This document shows, piece by piece, positions 18,963 to 28,595 of a DNA stretch of 64,000 bases. The stretch is from the NCBI GenBank assembly GCA_016199835.1, contig JACQFX010000013.1:166381-230380 (forward strand), written 5' to 3'. The notes beneath the pieces were generated by a model, which was not told where the DNA came from, ran no database searches, and saw nothing but the letters and a program-made list of their open reading frames with translations. The stretch is from Nitrosomonadales bacterium. Its GTDB lineage: Bacteria; Pseudomonadota; Gammaproteobacteria; Burkholderiales; Gallionellaceae. The position numbers and the translations under genes were made by a program. The first letter of the stretch is position 1; every line of letters starts with the position of its first letter.

Positions 18963-19172
18963 TCATGCGGCAGCAAAGTGCATGGTGTCCAATACATAAA
19001 CGAGGGTGTCGAGCGGGAACCATTCAATACCACCGTCGAAATATTCCACGCGCACACCATTGACTCTCGTTACCGTCACTGCCCGTATTTCCTTATAGCC
19101 ACTAAGAGCCTGACGGCTGATTTTTTGCCCCGCGTGTATGAATTGGATTTTGATGCGATTGTATTTGATCAT
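18963..19172 (-). CDS. Small hypothetical protein
   Basis: A 69-residue protein read from ATG 19172. The start is supported by a strong GGAGG six bases upstream, better than the longer in-frame start at 19232. It has no signal peptide or membrane segment and ends VEYFDGGIEWFPLDTLVYVLD plus a short tail, a beta-strand-like pattern. I do not recognise the family. It converges with truA and precedes nothing obvious on its strand. A plus-strand frame over the same bases is taken as a shadow. Confidence 0.5.
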   Translation of the reverse strand: MIKYNRIKIQFIHAGQKISRQALSGYKEIRAVTVTRVNGVRVEYFDGGIEWFPLDTLVYVLDTMHFAAA

Positions 19173-19328
19173 TTTGCCTCCAGCCTGATCAAATCCGGGA
19201 AACCCTTTATAGCTTAACGGCAAAACAGCCATTAACTTGAGCCATCCCGATCCTTCCTCAGTATTGCAGTCATTCTAGCGCATCACGAAACACCATGCCG
19301 TACCGACATGCACACTACCGCTTCAGTC

Positions 19329-21053
19329 CTATTTGAAATAAGCCTTGGTAATGTATTGGCTCAACATCCGTTCCGTATTGAAGAACGAGGCATTGAGCGC
19401 GATCGCATGACGCATCACCTCCGCATAGCGGTCCGGTTCATTGCGGAACATTGGCAGGATGACCATCTCCAGTTTGCTGTACAAGGCACTCGCGTCCTCG
19501 GCACGGGTATCCTGGTTTTCCGTTTCGTCACTTTTATCCCCGCCTATCGCCCAGCCTGTCACGCCCTCGATGCAGCCCTCGGCCCACCAGCCGTCCAGTA
19601 TGCTGAACGAAGGCACACCGTTGACGGCGGCCTTCATGCCGCTGGTACCCGACGCTTCGAGCGGGGGCTGCGGAGTATTGAGCCAGAGATCCGCACCGGA
19701 GGTTATCAATTTCGCCAGTTCAATATCGTAGTCCTCAAGGTAGACCAGTTTTATTTTCCCCTTGAGCACTTCTTTTACCTGGTGGATGTGCTGTATGACC
19801 TCCTTGCCCGCCATATCCTGCGGGTGCGCCTTGCCCGCATAGACCAACTGGAATGGTCCCTGTTTCTTCGCAATCTCGATGAGCCTGCCGGTATCCCAGA
19901 GCAGCAGTTCGGCGCGTTTGTACACCGCTGCCCTCCTCGCGAAACCAAGGGTAAAAACATCCGGCTCAAAATCGGTGCCGGCAAGCTTGTTCACCCGCCC
20001 TATAAGCATCTCTTTCGCCTGGCGGTGCGCTGCCCATACATCCCGTTTCGAGATATTGAGCGCATAACGCAGGCTGGAATTATCTTCGCGCCAACCCGGT
20101 ATATGCTCATCAAACAGTTTGGCGATAGAGGGTGAGGCCCAGGTCGCCGCATGCACACCATTGGTGATGGAATGAATGTCGTATTTTGCGTACATCTGTT
20201 GCGTGACCTTGCCGTGCCTCTTCGCCACGCCGTTGATGTAGTAGCTGTTGTCGAGTGCAAGATAAGTCATGTTCAGCACGCAGTCCGGACAAAATTCCTG
20301 TTCACGTTCGGAAAACGCATCCTGATAACCGGTGATGACTTGATGCACCAGCGCCAGAGGAAATTTGTCATGCCCGGCTGGCACCGGAGTATGGGTGGTG
20401 AAGATGCATTTTGGCTTGACCAGATAAACCGTCTCCGGACTGATGGTGCGCTTAATCTGCTCGTAAGCCATATCCCAGGCTTGTCTGGAAAGCTCATAAG
20501 CAAGCTCCATGGTCAACAGCGCGGCATGTCCCTCATTCATGTGGAAGCGCCTGATCTCGTTGTAGCCCAACGCGCGCAGCATCCTGACACCACCTATGCC
20601 CAGCACCACCTCCTGGCAAAGGCGGTGACGCATGTCGCCACCGTAGAGATGATCTGTAATGGATCGATCCGATGCGTCATTCTGCTCAATATCCGTATCC
20701 AGAAAGAATACCGGCACGCTGGAGCCGCTTACGCCTTTTACTTTGTACTTCCATGCCCGCACCTGAACCTGTCGCCCCTCGATCTCGATCGAGCAGCGCG
20801 GCTGCATTTCCTCCAGCAATTGGGCTACTGGCCAGATCGCGTCCTCTTCACTTTGCCAGCCCGAAGCATCGAGCCTCTGGCGGAAATATCCCTTGCGATG
20901 GAGCAAGGTCACAACGACCATCGGGATGCCGAGATCGGCGGCAGAGCGCACGGTGTCTCCGGCCAGAACACCCAAGCCGCCCGCATAAGTCGGGATGGCT
21001 TCGTCTATCCCGATTTCCATGGTGAAATAAGCGATGTAGTCTTTTCCATCCAT
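19329..21053 (-). CDS. glgP: Alpha-glucan (glycogen) phosphorylase, short type
   Basis: A 574-residue GT35 enzyme that releases glucose-1-phosphate from glycogen or maltodextrin. It begins with IAYFTMEIGIDEAIPTYAGGLGVLAGD, the family N-terminal block (split here: IAYFTMEIGIDEAIPTY and AGGLGVLAGD). RRFHMNEGHAALL and HTPVPAGHDKF follow, and near the end EASGTSGMKAAVNG, which borders the PLP site. It is shorter than the E. coli type and fits the compact alpha-glucan phosphorylase family. It may supply or drain the pool served by the GlgC-like protein at 29448-30497. wrbA is on the same strand upstream. Confidence 0.92.
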   Translation of the reverse strand: MDGKDYIAYFTMEIGIDEAIPTYAGGLGVLAGDTVRSAADLGIPMVVVTLLHRKGYFRQRLDASGWQSEEDAIWPVAQLLEEMQPRCSIEIEGRQVQVRAWKYKVKGVSGSSVPVFFLDTDIEQNDASDRSITDHLYGGDMRHRLCQEVVLGIGGVRMLRALGYNEIRRFHMNEGHAALLTMELAYELSRQAWDMAYEQIKRTISPETVYLVKPKCIFTTHTPVPAGHDKFPLALVHQVITGYQDAFSEREQEFCPDCVLNMTYLALDNSYYINGVAKRHGKVTQQMYAKYDIHSITNGVHAATWASPSIAKLFDEHIPGWREDNSSLRYALNISKRDVWAAHRQAKEMLIGRVNKLAGTDFEPDVFTLGFARRAAVYKRAELLLWDTGRLIEIAKKQGPFQLVYAGKAHPQDMAGKEVIQHIHQVKEVLKGKIKLVYLEDYDIELAKLITSGADLWLNTPQPPLEASGTSGMKAAVNGVPSFSILDGWWAEGCIEGVTGWAIGGDKSDETENQDTRAEDASALYSKLEMVILPMFRNEPDRYAEVMRHAIALNASFFNTERMLSQYITKAYFK

Positions 21054-21089
21054 GCGGGATAATCACTTTCAAGGAAAATGGGGGACGGA

Positions 21090-21695
21090 TCACTGTGCCG
21101 CCAGCCGCTTCGCGATCTGCGCCACATGCTTGCCCTGAAAGCGCGCGATTTCCAGCTCGTTCTCGCTCGGCATGCGCTTGCCGTCGCCCCCCGCCAGCGT
21201 TGAAGATCCATAAGGAGAGCCGCCGGATATTTCCGTCATTATCGTAAGGCCGCTGCAAGAGTATGGCACGCCGACGATCACCATGCCATGGTGCAGCAAG
21301 GTTGCATGGAAAGAAGTTATGGTTGTCTCTTGCCCGCCGTGCTGGGTGCCGGTACTGGTAAATACGCTGCCAACCTTGCCGATCAAGGTGCCATTCATCC
21401 ACAACTTGCCTGTCTGATCCAGAAAATTGCGCATCTGCGCACACATGTTGCCGAAGCGGGTCGGCGTGCCGAAGATGATCGCATCATAAGCCGCAAGCTC
21501 ATCGACAGCGGCAACCGATGCCTTCTGATCCAGCTTCACGCCCATCGCGCGGGCACGGTCTTCGGGGATGATCTCCGGCACGCGCCTGATCGCCGCCTCC
21601 ACGCCATCAACGCCACGCGCCCCATCGGCCACGGCATCCGCCATCCGCTCGATATGCCCATACATGCTGTAGTAGAGAACGAGAACTCTTGCCAT
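21090..21695 (-). CDS. wrbA: NAD(P)H:quinone oxidoreductase, WrbA family
   Basis: A 201-residue flavodoxin-like protein. The FMN phosphate loop is [14 protein letters not shown]. The [21 protein letters not shown] and [14 protein letters not shown] segments (each a WrbA hallmark) form the rest of the FMN site, and [12 protein letters not shown] is near the end. WrbA performs two-electron quinone reduction, protecting against redox cycling. It lies 36 nt upstream of glgP on the same strand. Confidence 0.94.
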   Translation of the reverse strand: MARVLVLYYSMYGHIERMADAVADGARGVDGVEAAIRRVPEIIPEDRARAMGVKLDQKASVAAVDELAAYDAIIFGTPTRFGNMCAQMRNFLDQTGKLWMNGTLIGKVGSVFTSTGTQHGGQETTITSFHATLLHHGMVIVGVPYSCSGLTIMTEISGGSPYGSSTLAGGDGKRMPSENELEIARFQGKHVAQIAKRLAAQ

Positions 21696-21898
21696 GATGC
21701 ATCTCCTGTCCTGGTTGTAAATCAGATGTGCCGGCCATACCGCTACATCGGCGGCTTCATTTCTGCCGACCTGGATACGTTGCGCGATGCTTCCGGAAAT
21801 ATATGCACTTCACGCGCATACAGCATGCACTCTGCGCCTCGCATGATCGCCTCGCGTTTATTTCCTGACCGGGCCGTGGCGCCAACACGGCATCAGCT

Positions 21899-22294
21899 TT
21901 ACCATTCGTCAGGCAACTTGAGCCTGCCTGGCATCAAATCGATGATCTCTCTTTGTATCGTTATGTTGTGTTCTTCATAGAACGGGGTGTCACAGAGCGC
22001 GCATTTTTCATCGAATTCCCCGATAAACTTCTCTCCGCTCCAGACCCATTCAACCGGGATGCAGATATCCGTGCGGCTCTCTCTGGCATAGTCGGACATG
22101 ACAACTCCGGCCGCCTTCACGCTAAGGCCCGCCTGCGGATTGAAGTCTTTAATGAAGATAATATCCTCCGCCCTCATGCGGCGGAATGTATGGAGCACAG
22201 TCTCTTCATTTTCTTTGCTTTTATCCAGGCATACAAAATCGTGACCGAGAAAAGCTTCCGCATTGCGAGCGTCTATTCCGAAAACAGCCGCCAT
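21899..22294 (-). CDS. Hypothetical protein
   Basis: A 131-residue cytoplasmic protein. It contains a RMRAEDIIFIKDFNPQAGL stretch followed by SVKAAGVVMSDY, a pattern seen in small conserved proteins of unknown function, and a CALCDTPFYEEH segment with two Cys. No catalytic motif is evident. The about 200 nt between it and wrbA hold no visible gene. Confidence 0.6.
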   Translation of the reverse strand: MAAVFGIDARNAEAFLGHDFVCLDKSKENEETVLHTFRRMRAEDIIFIKDFNPQAGLSVKAAGVVMSDYARESRTDICIPVEWVWSGEKFIGEFDEKCALCDTPFYEEHNITIQREIIDLMPGRLKLPDEW

Positions 22295-22331
22295 CGTTTT
22301 CTCCGTTCATTCCAGCCACCAGACAATGCGC

Positions 22332-22673
22332 TCATTTCGAAGTGACGTTGATGCAGCTCTCGACACCGGTCGGGACATGCCCCTTGGTGTTGACCGCAAG
22401 ACATATCTGGTGCTTGCCGGGCGGAAGCGCATCGACTGTGACCGTCCCCTTGAGCTTGTGGATGACATCAACCCGTTTGCCATCCACATTGAGATGGAGA
22501 TGGTCCCCATCGGGGCCGGGAACCGCTTCATATTTCACCTCGGTCTTATAATAGGAATCGACCGTCGCCCCATCAGCAGGCGAAGAAATCGTAACCTTTC
22601 CGGCTTCGGCAAAAGCCAGGGGCGAGCCAAAAATAAATACCGCAACGGCAGCCACAAAAATCTTGTTATTCAT
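22332..22673 (-). CDS. Exported small beta-sandwich-like protein
   Basis: A 113-residue protein. ATG 22673 is chosen because AAGGAG lies 9 nt upstream and a signal peptide (MNNKIFVAAVAVFIFGSPLAFA) follows at once; a longer frame upstream is non-coding. The mature part has TISSPADGATVDSYYKTEV, GDHLHLNVDGKRVDVIH and LPPGKHQICLAVN, which resembles small periplasmic Ig-like or DUF4399/DUF6130-type domains with a conserved His pair. Two Cys residues may form a disulfide. Function unknown. Confidence 0.7.
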   Translation of the reverse strand: MNNKIFVAAVAVFIFGSPLAFAEAGKVTISSPADGATVDSYYKTEVKYEAVPGPDGDHLHLNVDGKRVDVIHKLKGTVTVDALPPGKHQICLAVNTKGHVPTGVESCINVTSK

Positions 22674-22887
22674 GTTCGCTCTCCTTAAATTCAGATTCGC
22701 TGATAGAGAAGTTGCCTGTTCATAGATGGGAAGGACGACAAGCAATCCAGCCGACCCAGACGCAATAAGGATTCTGGCGATACGACAACGCTTAAGCCAT
22801 CGGCGCTTCACTTGATCGGATATTAAGCAAACCGGTAATACCGCATCAGGGTTTGTCCTATAGATCCGGCACGGTGAAGTATTAACA

Positions 22888-22945
22888 CCGTTCGGGCTGA
22901 ACTTGTCGAAGCCCATTCACCTTTCGGCAAGCTCAAGGCGAACGG
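22888..22945. repeat. REP-like intergenic palindrome
   Basis: CCGTTCGGGCTGAACTTG at the left is mirrored by CAAGCTCAAGGCGAACGG at the right, with imperfect pairing between. This is the common CCGTTCG...CTTGTCGAAG dispersed element of proteobacteria. It is the only structure I see in the 333-nt gap between the exported protein and the response regulator. Confidence 0.65.
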
Positions 22946-23006
22946 ACTTCAAACTTCAATTGGCCGGATCAATAGCCAAGGGTACCCTGCATCATTCGGG
23001 TGTCGG

Positions 23007-23642
23007 CTATTGTTCCTGCAAACCGTTCTGTATCACGTAATAGGTGAGTTCGGCATTGTTCTTCAGCTTCATTTTTTCCAGGATATGCGCGCGATAGGTG
23101 CTGACGGTTTTGACGCTAAGCGACAGCGCCTCGGCGATGGCGCTCACGGTCTTGCCAGAACCAAGCAAGCGCAATACCTGATATTCCCGGTCACTCAATA
23201 TTTCATGCGGCAGTTTCCCGGAATTGGTATTGCATTCCTGAAGCAGCAATTCGGCCAGAATGGGGCTGATGTGTTTCTTGCCCGCAAGCACCTTGCGGAT
23301 AGCCTCGACCAATTGTTCCGGCGCGGTATCCTTGGTCAGATAACCCGAGGCACCCGCTTTCAAGAGGCGGACGGCATATTGATCTTCCGGATACATGCTC
23401 AGGATCAGCACCTTGATCCCGCAGTTTCCGTCCATGATCTGCTTCAGGGTATCTATCCCGTTCTTCTCCGGCATGGATATGTCGAGTAATACGACATCCC
23501 ACTTTTCTGTGCGGATTTTTTTCAGCGCCTCGGCACCGTTGGCCGCTTCGCCCGCGACCCTCATCCCTTTCGCGTCGTCCAGTATCCGTCGCAGTCCCTG
23601 GCGGATGATGGCATGGTCATCAACGATTAGTATCCGGATCAC
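23007..23642 (-). CDS. NarL/FixJ-type response regulator
   Basis: A 211-residue two-domain regulator. The receiver has the acidic pair VDDH, the phosphoacceptor Asp in VVLLDISMPEKNG (about residue 54), a conserved Ser/Thr region and Lys in YLTKDTAPEQ. The C-terminal LuxR-type HTH reads LSDREYQVLRLLGSGKTVSA and SLSVKTVSTYRAHILEKMKL. It overlaps the histidine kinase gene upstream by an ATGA, so the two form a cognate pair. Targets are unknown; the divergent sigma-like/Crp cluster is a candidate by position only. Confidence 0.94.
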   Translation of the reverse strand: MIRILIVDDHAIIRQGLRRILDDAKGMRVAGEAANGAEALKKIRTEKWDVVLLDISMPEKNGIDTLKQIMDGNCGIKVLILSMYPEDQYAVRLLKAGASGYLTKDTAPEQLVEAIRKVLAGKKHISPILAELLLQECNTNSGKLPHEILSDREYQVLRLLGSGKTVSAIAEALSLSVKTVSTYRAHILEKMKLKNNAELTYYVIQNGLQEQ

Positions 23643-26600
23643 GGTGCGGCCCTTTCAGATGGCATTGTATTTGTTGGTGACTTAGGCTGGGGATCATTCA
23701 GGTTCAGATGAGGACGGAACGAGATCGGTATGCTTACCGACAGCCGCGTTCCCATGCCCGGGGTGCTATCGACGCTGGCTTTTCCGCCTATCATCAAGGC
23801 GCGCTCCTTGATCCCCAGCAAGCCGAAGGATTGTTCCTTCTGCATATCCGCATCGAAGCCGCTCCCGTTATCCTCCACCAGCATCGACAGCGATCCGTCC
23901 TGTTGCGTAAAGAGGATACTCACCTGGCTGGCATGAGCGTGCCGCGCCACATTGTTCAAGGACTCCTGCAGGATGCGAAACACCGTCACGGACTGGTTCT
24001 TGTCCAGCCCGACATCTTCTTCGGGCATGGTCAGCTTACATTCGACCTCCATGTGTTGCTGGAATTTTTTTACGTAATCTTCCACCGCAGCCGCGAACCC
24101 GAGATCGTCAAGCAGATTCGGCCGCAGTTGGCTCACAACATGATGCATGGTTTGTATCGCCGCCGATGTCAACTCAGTCAAACGACTCACCTCCTCCGCG
24201 AGCTTTGGCATTCCGGCAGGCAGCCTGGTCGCGAGCCAGGCCAGGCTCATCTTGATTGCAGCCAGCATCGCCCCCATTTCATCGTGAAGATCGAGCGCTA
24301 TCTTGGCCCGCTCTTCCATCCGGACACTCTCCAGATGCAAGGACAGCCGCTGTAATTTCTTGTAAGACTGGGCCAGCTTTATTTCCGCCTGTTTTTGTTC
24401 GGTGATGTCCATTGCGATACCCAGCATGCCCTGCGTCCCATCCGGCATGTTCAGCGGCTTTTCGACCGTGAGCAGCCAGCACTGCCTGCCGTCCGGCAAC
24501 GTCTGGAGTTCGATCGATCTAATCTCGTTCCCATCCGCCGGCACCTTGCGATCCGCCTCCATGAAATTCTCGATGTCGCTGCGGATGAAATTTATTGCGG
24601 AGAGGTTCTTGCCGACCATCTCCTGCGGTGTCATGCCATGGGCAGCAGCCGTAATCCGGTTGACCAGCAGGAATTTCCCATCAGCGTCCTTGACGAATAT
24701 CCGGCTCGGGTCGGCATCTATGATTTGACGCATGAAAGCCTGGTGTTTTATCAGCATCCTTTCGGCTTGCATGCGCTTGGTGATGTCGCGCGACAACATG
24801 ATGAAACGGCTGTCAGACGGATCACGCCCGGGCTTGATGGATGATGTGGAAAGCTCGAACCATTTCTCACCCTGGGGAAGGTCGATACGAATTACCTGGC
24901 CGCTGGAATAACCATGTTCACCCGCCTCCCTGATTGCCGACATGACCGCTTCTGCGGCATCGCGGGCAAACACTTCGTCAACGCGGCATCCGAGCAGGCT
25001 CTCCTCTTGCGCAGCGAGGAGCTCCGGATCACGCGCCCAGATATTGAGGTATCTGCCATCCTTGTCCAGCACAAATAACAAATCGGGTATCGCGCGCAAG
25101 GTCGCTGACATATCCGCGTTCAACTCCCGCAGTGCCTTCTCGGAATTCTTGCTCTCGGTGATGTCTCTAAAATACCAGACCCGCCCGTAACATTGCCCAT
25201 CAGAATCGTTCATCGGCGCAGTGTGGCGCTCGATCACCCTGCCATCGCGCAGCAATATCTCATCCAGGCTTATTTCCTGTTCATGCTCGTACAGGTAACG
25301 CACCTTTTCGAAGAACCTTTCAGGCTCTGCCAAGTTGTCGACAACCGCTTGCAGCGCGCGCTCGTCGGAACGCGACTCGACGATTTCATCGGGTATGCTC
25401 CACATGCTGATGAAGCGCCGGTTGAGCGAAATTATCTTGCCGGTTTTATCGACGGCAAGTATTCCATCCATCGAGACTTCCTGCTGCGTCAACAGCAAGG
25501 CGTTCTTGAATTTCAGGTTTTCTTCCGCTACCTTGTGCTCGGCGCGCATACGCAGCGTTGCGACCCCGAAAGACAGTTCATCCGCGAGTTCTTCCAGCAG
25601 CGTTACTTCTTCGCTGTTGAAGGCCTTTACTACCGGAGAATAAATGGTGAGCGCCCCGAAAGCCTGGTCTCCATGCATGAGCGGCAACGCGATGCTGGAC
25701 TGGTAACCGCGTTCTGCCGCAGCCTCGCGCCAAGGCGTCATTCCGGGATCGCTCATGAAATCCTGGATGATCTGCGTCTTGCCCGTCCTGATCGCCGAGC
25801 CGGTAGGCCCACGCCCGCGCTCTTCATCGGCCCAACTGATGGCGGCACTATCCAGATAGCCATCCTCGAAGCCATGCCATGCGATCGGGCGCACGGTTCT
25901 CCCCGCATCATGCTCCGCATATCCCACCCAGACCATACTGTAGCCGCCGATTTCAACGATCAGTTTACATATCTCGCAGAGCAGCGCAGTCTCTTCCTCG
26001 GCATGTATCAGGGCGACGTTGCAAGAGCTCAATAGCCGCAGTGTCCGGTTGAGCCTTTGCAACCTGGCTGCCGCGTCTTTAAGCTCGGTGATGTCCATCG
26101 CAATGGTCAACAAACCTGACGAAGCCTCCCCCTGGTGCCAGGGCTTTCTTGTGGTTTTCAACCAGTGGAGCTTGCCGTCGGCGAACACTGCCGATTCGAG
26201 CGACTCCAGCTCCTGCTGCGTTACAAGCACATCCTGCATTGCCTGTGCGCAGGAAACGAGACGCTCCTCATCGACGAGTAATTCACGATTGGATTTCCCG
26301 ATTATACTTACGGTAGTCTGTCCGTAATTCTCTGCAAAAGCTTTGTTGGCTAACTGGAATCTGCCCTCGGCATCATTGATGAAAATAAAACTGGGGACGC
26401 TGTCTATCACCTGCCGCAGAATATCTTTCTGGTTTTTCAATTCCATTTCGGCATTTCTGCGCAAGGTAATGTCGCGAATGATGGCTTGATAGAATTTTCC
26501 TCCGCCGATATCGACCAGCCGCACACTGGATTCGACCGGGAACTCAAGCCCGCTCTTACGGACATGCAAAGCTTCAAAGCGCAATGATCCCGTCTGCCCC

Positions 26601-27841
26601 AGCTCCTCGAAGCGTGCGCTCAGTGGGGGAGAGAAGCCTGTGGCGCATAGATCGCCCACATTCAGGCGCACAAACTCTTCTGCCGGGTAGCCATAGGCCT
26701 CCAGGGCACGATCATTGAAATCGATGATCGTGCCTTGCGCATCCGCCAGCAGGATGATGTCGTTCGCATATTTGCTCAGGTAATCCAGATGCTTGCCCAG
26801 CACCATGTTTTTCAGCGTAGCCGCATAGCGCAATTTTTCCTTTTCCCGCCAATAGACGAGCACTCCGCCGCCTGTGCTTACAAGGAACAGTCCCAGTGCA
26901 ATCACCCAATTTGCCAGCCGGGATATCGGTGCATAGATTTCCGCCTTGTCGATCTTGCTGACCATAAACCATGTAGTACCAGGAACTTTGCGCAACACAC
27001 CGACTACCGGCGCACCGCTATAGTCTATTCCCTCCACCATGCCCTCGCGCCCCAGGACCGCCATCGCAGCCAGCAGTTGCCGCTGGCTGAGCGGAACGCG
27101 CATGGCAAACGCAGCGCCCTTGCGGCGCAGCAGGCCATCCATAAATACGGCATCATCACCGTCGCGGCGTACGAGCAGGCTCTCGGCGCTGATGCTGGAA
27201 GTTGGCCAGCGTTGTAACAACGGGAACAGGAAGCGGCGCGGATCGAGGTGAAAATGGAGAATGCCAAGGGTGCGTGACCGCCCTCTTTTGTGCAGAATCA
27301 GCGGCGCCGTCATATCGAGCTCCAGAATCGGCCCGCCCCGGCTGCTTTCCTGATGGATGTCGGAAAAAAGCACCTGCCCACTGCGCATACTTTCCAGCAG
27401 CCAATCCTTTTCCTGCTGCGGAAGGACATCTTCGGCAGCGGTGGACAGAAGCGGCATGGCCTTATCGTCGAGCAGCGAGATCTGGGTATAGCCGTAATCC
27501 GCGCTATTCTTCTGCAAAAACAGCAGGTGCCGCAACAGCATGGCCTTGTCTGCACGGCTTCCGCTACTCATCCAGCGCTCTACCCTATCCAGAAACAGAA
27601 TATCACCACTGATGTTTTGCGCATCGCCTTTGCGCTCCGCCATCCAGTTGGTGATCTGCCGTATCTTCAGTTCGGCGATAGCCCCCAACTCCTCCTGCTG
27701 GCTGATCCTTACGCTTTCCTTATAGCGCCCGAAAATTAAACCGTCCAACACAGTAACGACGCCCGCAAAGAAAATGAATACGAGCAGCAATTTCCATGTG
27801 GCCGTCTTTTTGGTCACTAAGTTTTTTAGCGTATCCGTCAT
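23639..27841 (-). CDS. Large membrane histidine kinase with multiple PAS domains and a GAF domain, NarX-type core
   Basis: A 1400-residue sensor. Layout: membrane helix near 16-36; a periplasmic sensor region of about 270 residues; a second membrane helix near 312-332; PAS domains at roughly 350, 475, 790, 910 and 1040; a GAF domain at about 610-760; then a HisKA_3 dimerisation domain whose H-box is IALDLHDEMGAMLAA, and a HATPase with FRILQESLNNVARHA (N box) and VEDNGSGFD (G1). It phosphorylates the overlapping response regulator. The many PAS repeats suggest integration of redox or small-ligand signals; none shows haem or flavin residues that I can name by eye. Confidence 0.93.
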   Translation of the reverse strand: MTDTLKNLVTKKTATWKLLLVFIFFAGVVTVLDGLIFGRYKESVRISQQEELGAIAELKIRQITNWMAERKGDAQNISGDILFLDRVERWMSSGSRADKAMLLRHLLFLQKNSADYGYTQISLLDDKAMPLLSTAAEDVLPQQEKDWLLESMRSGQVLFSDIHQESSRGGPILELDMTAPLILHKRGRSRTLGILHFHLDPRRFLFPLLQRWPTSSISAESLLVRRDGDDAVFMDGLLRRKGAAFAMRVPLSQRQLLAAMAVLGREGMVEGIDYSGAPVVGVLRKVPGTTWFMVSKIDKAEIYAPISRLANWVIALGLFLVSTGGGVLVYWREKEKLRYAATLKNMVLGKHLDYLSKYANDIILLADAQGTIIDFNDRALEAYGYPAEEFVRLNVGDLCATGFSPPLSARFEELGQTGSLRFEALHVRKSGLEFPVESSVRLVDIGGGKFYQAIIRDITLRRNAEMELKNQKDILRQVIDSVPSFIFINDAEGRFQLANKAFAENYGQTTVSIIGKSNRELLVDEERLVSCAQAMQDVLVTQQELESLESAVFADGKLHWLKTTRKPWHQGEASSGLLTIAMDITELKDAAARLQRLNRTLRLLSSCNVALIHAEEETALLCEICKLIVEIGGYSMVWVGYAEHDAGRTVRPIAWHGFEDGYLDSAAISWADEERGRGPTGSAIRTGKTQIIQDFMSDPGMTPWREAAAERGYQSSIALPLMHGDQAFGALTIYSPVVKAFNSEEVTLLEELADELSFGVATLRMRAEHKVAEENLKFKNALLLTQQEVSMDGILAVDKTGKIISLNRRFISMWSIPDEIVESRSDERALQAVVDNLAEPERFFEKVRYLYEHEQEISLDEILLRDGRVIERHTAPMNDSDGQCYGRVWYFRDITESKNSEKALRELNADMSATLRAIPDLLFVLDKDGRYLNIWARDPELLAAQEESLLGCRVDEVFARDAAEAVMSAIREAGEHGYSSGQVIRIDLPQGEKWFELSTSSIKPGRDPSDSRFIMLSRDITKRMQAERMLIKHQAFMRQIIDADPSRIFVKDADGKFLLVNRITAAAHGMTPQEMVGKNLSAINFIRSDIENFMEADRKVPADGNEIRSIELQTLPDGRQCWLLTVEKPLNMPDGTQGMLGIAMDITEQKQAEIKLAQSYKKLQRLSLHLESVRMEERAKIALDLHDEMGAMLAAIKMSLAWLATRLPAGMPKLAEEVSRLTELTSAAIQTMHHVVSQLRPNLLDDLGFAAAVEDYVKKFQQHMEVECKLTMPEEDVGLDKNQSVTVFRILQESLNNVARHAHASQVSILFTQQDGSLSMLVEDNGSGFDADMQKEQSFGLLGIKERALMIGGKASVDSTPGMGTRLSVSIPISFRPHLNLNDPQPKSPTNTMPSERAAP

Positions 27842-28048
27842 GCTCGATTCCAGGCCAGATCAATTTTGTCAGCCGCATTCGCGGCGAGAAGTTTACAGAA
27901 CTTGACTGTTCAATGGCATAGGACAAACACCGATGAGTCATACCCGAATTTGCTTAACATTGATTGGTCAATATGCCGATATTTAAACCCGCATCACATC
28001 GTCAGAATGTCCTTCCTGAACATGATTTGCAAACTACTGGAGCCGACG

Positions 28049-28576
28049 ATGATTAAACTTGTTTACGCGGAAGACAAAGGCTTTTCAAACCATCATGAAC
28101 CCAACCGGAAACCGGAGAAACGCGGCCACACGACCGCCTCTGCGGGTACGCACCTGTTGCAGAACGTGCAGAACGCAAACCGTTCCAATGAGAGCGGATA
28201 CGGTGATTTGCTGAGCGACGAACAGTACTCGGCCTTGATGAGCCTGATCAAGGAGAATGATTGCGAAGCGAAACAAAAGGTGATCGCCCACAACCTGCGG
28301 CTGGTGTTTTACATCGCCAGGCGTTATGCCGATCGCGGAGTGGAGCTTCTATATCTGGTCCGGGAGGGCAACCTCGGCCTGATTTACGCGCTGGAAAATT
28401 TCGAGGTAGAGGGCGGTTTCCGTTTTTCCTCTTACGCAGCAAGATGCGTGCGCCGCAACATCGAGCGCGCCATCACGGAGCGGGATAATTCCCATATACA
28501 CGACGATTCCCAGGATTATTTCCGCGTCATGCCTCCGGCTTCATCCGTCATTCAACTCAATAGCGCTGCCCGATAG
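28049..28576 (+). CDS. Sigma-70-like protein with region 2 only
   Basis: A 175-residue protein starting at ATG 28049, behind GGAG with good spacing. Residues about 70-145 match sigma-70 regions 1.2-2.4: AKQKVIAHNLRLVFYIARRY, then VREGNLGLIYALENFEVEGG and FRFSSYAARCVRRNIERAI. The core-binding part is well kept. The usual promoter-melting WW pair is replaced by RC, and regions 3 and 4 are absent; the protein ends about 30 residues after region 2. It could be a decayed sigma factor or a core-binding modulator. It is divergent from the kinase and 19 nt ahead of the Crp-like gene. Confidence 0.75.
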   Translation: MIKLVYAEDKGFSNHHEPNRKPEKRGHTTASAGTHLLQNVQNANRSNESGYGDLLSDEQYSALMSLIKENDCEAKQKVIAHNLRLVFYIARRYADRGVELLYLVREGNLGLIYALENFEVEGGFRFSSYAARCVRRNIERAITERDNSHIHDDSQDYFRVMPPASSVIQLNSAAR

Positions 28577-28595
28577 AACGCTGAGGAACATACCA

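Noticed and set aside
18933..19217. A 94-codon plus-strand frame after truA
   Set aside because: It lacks a ribosome site, while the opposite strand has a strong one and a sensible start.
22674..22916. An 81-codon upstream extension of the exported protein at 22332-22673
   Set aside because: It would bury the signal peptide, runs through a REP-like repeat, and bypasses the good AAGGAG site.
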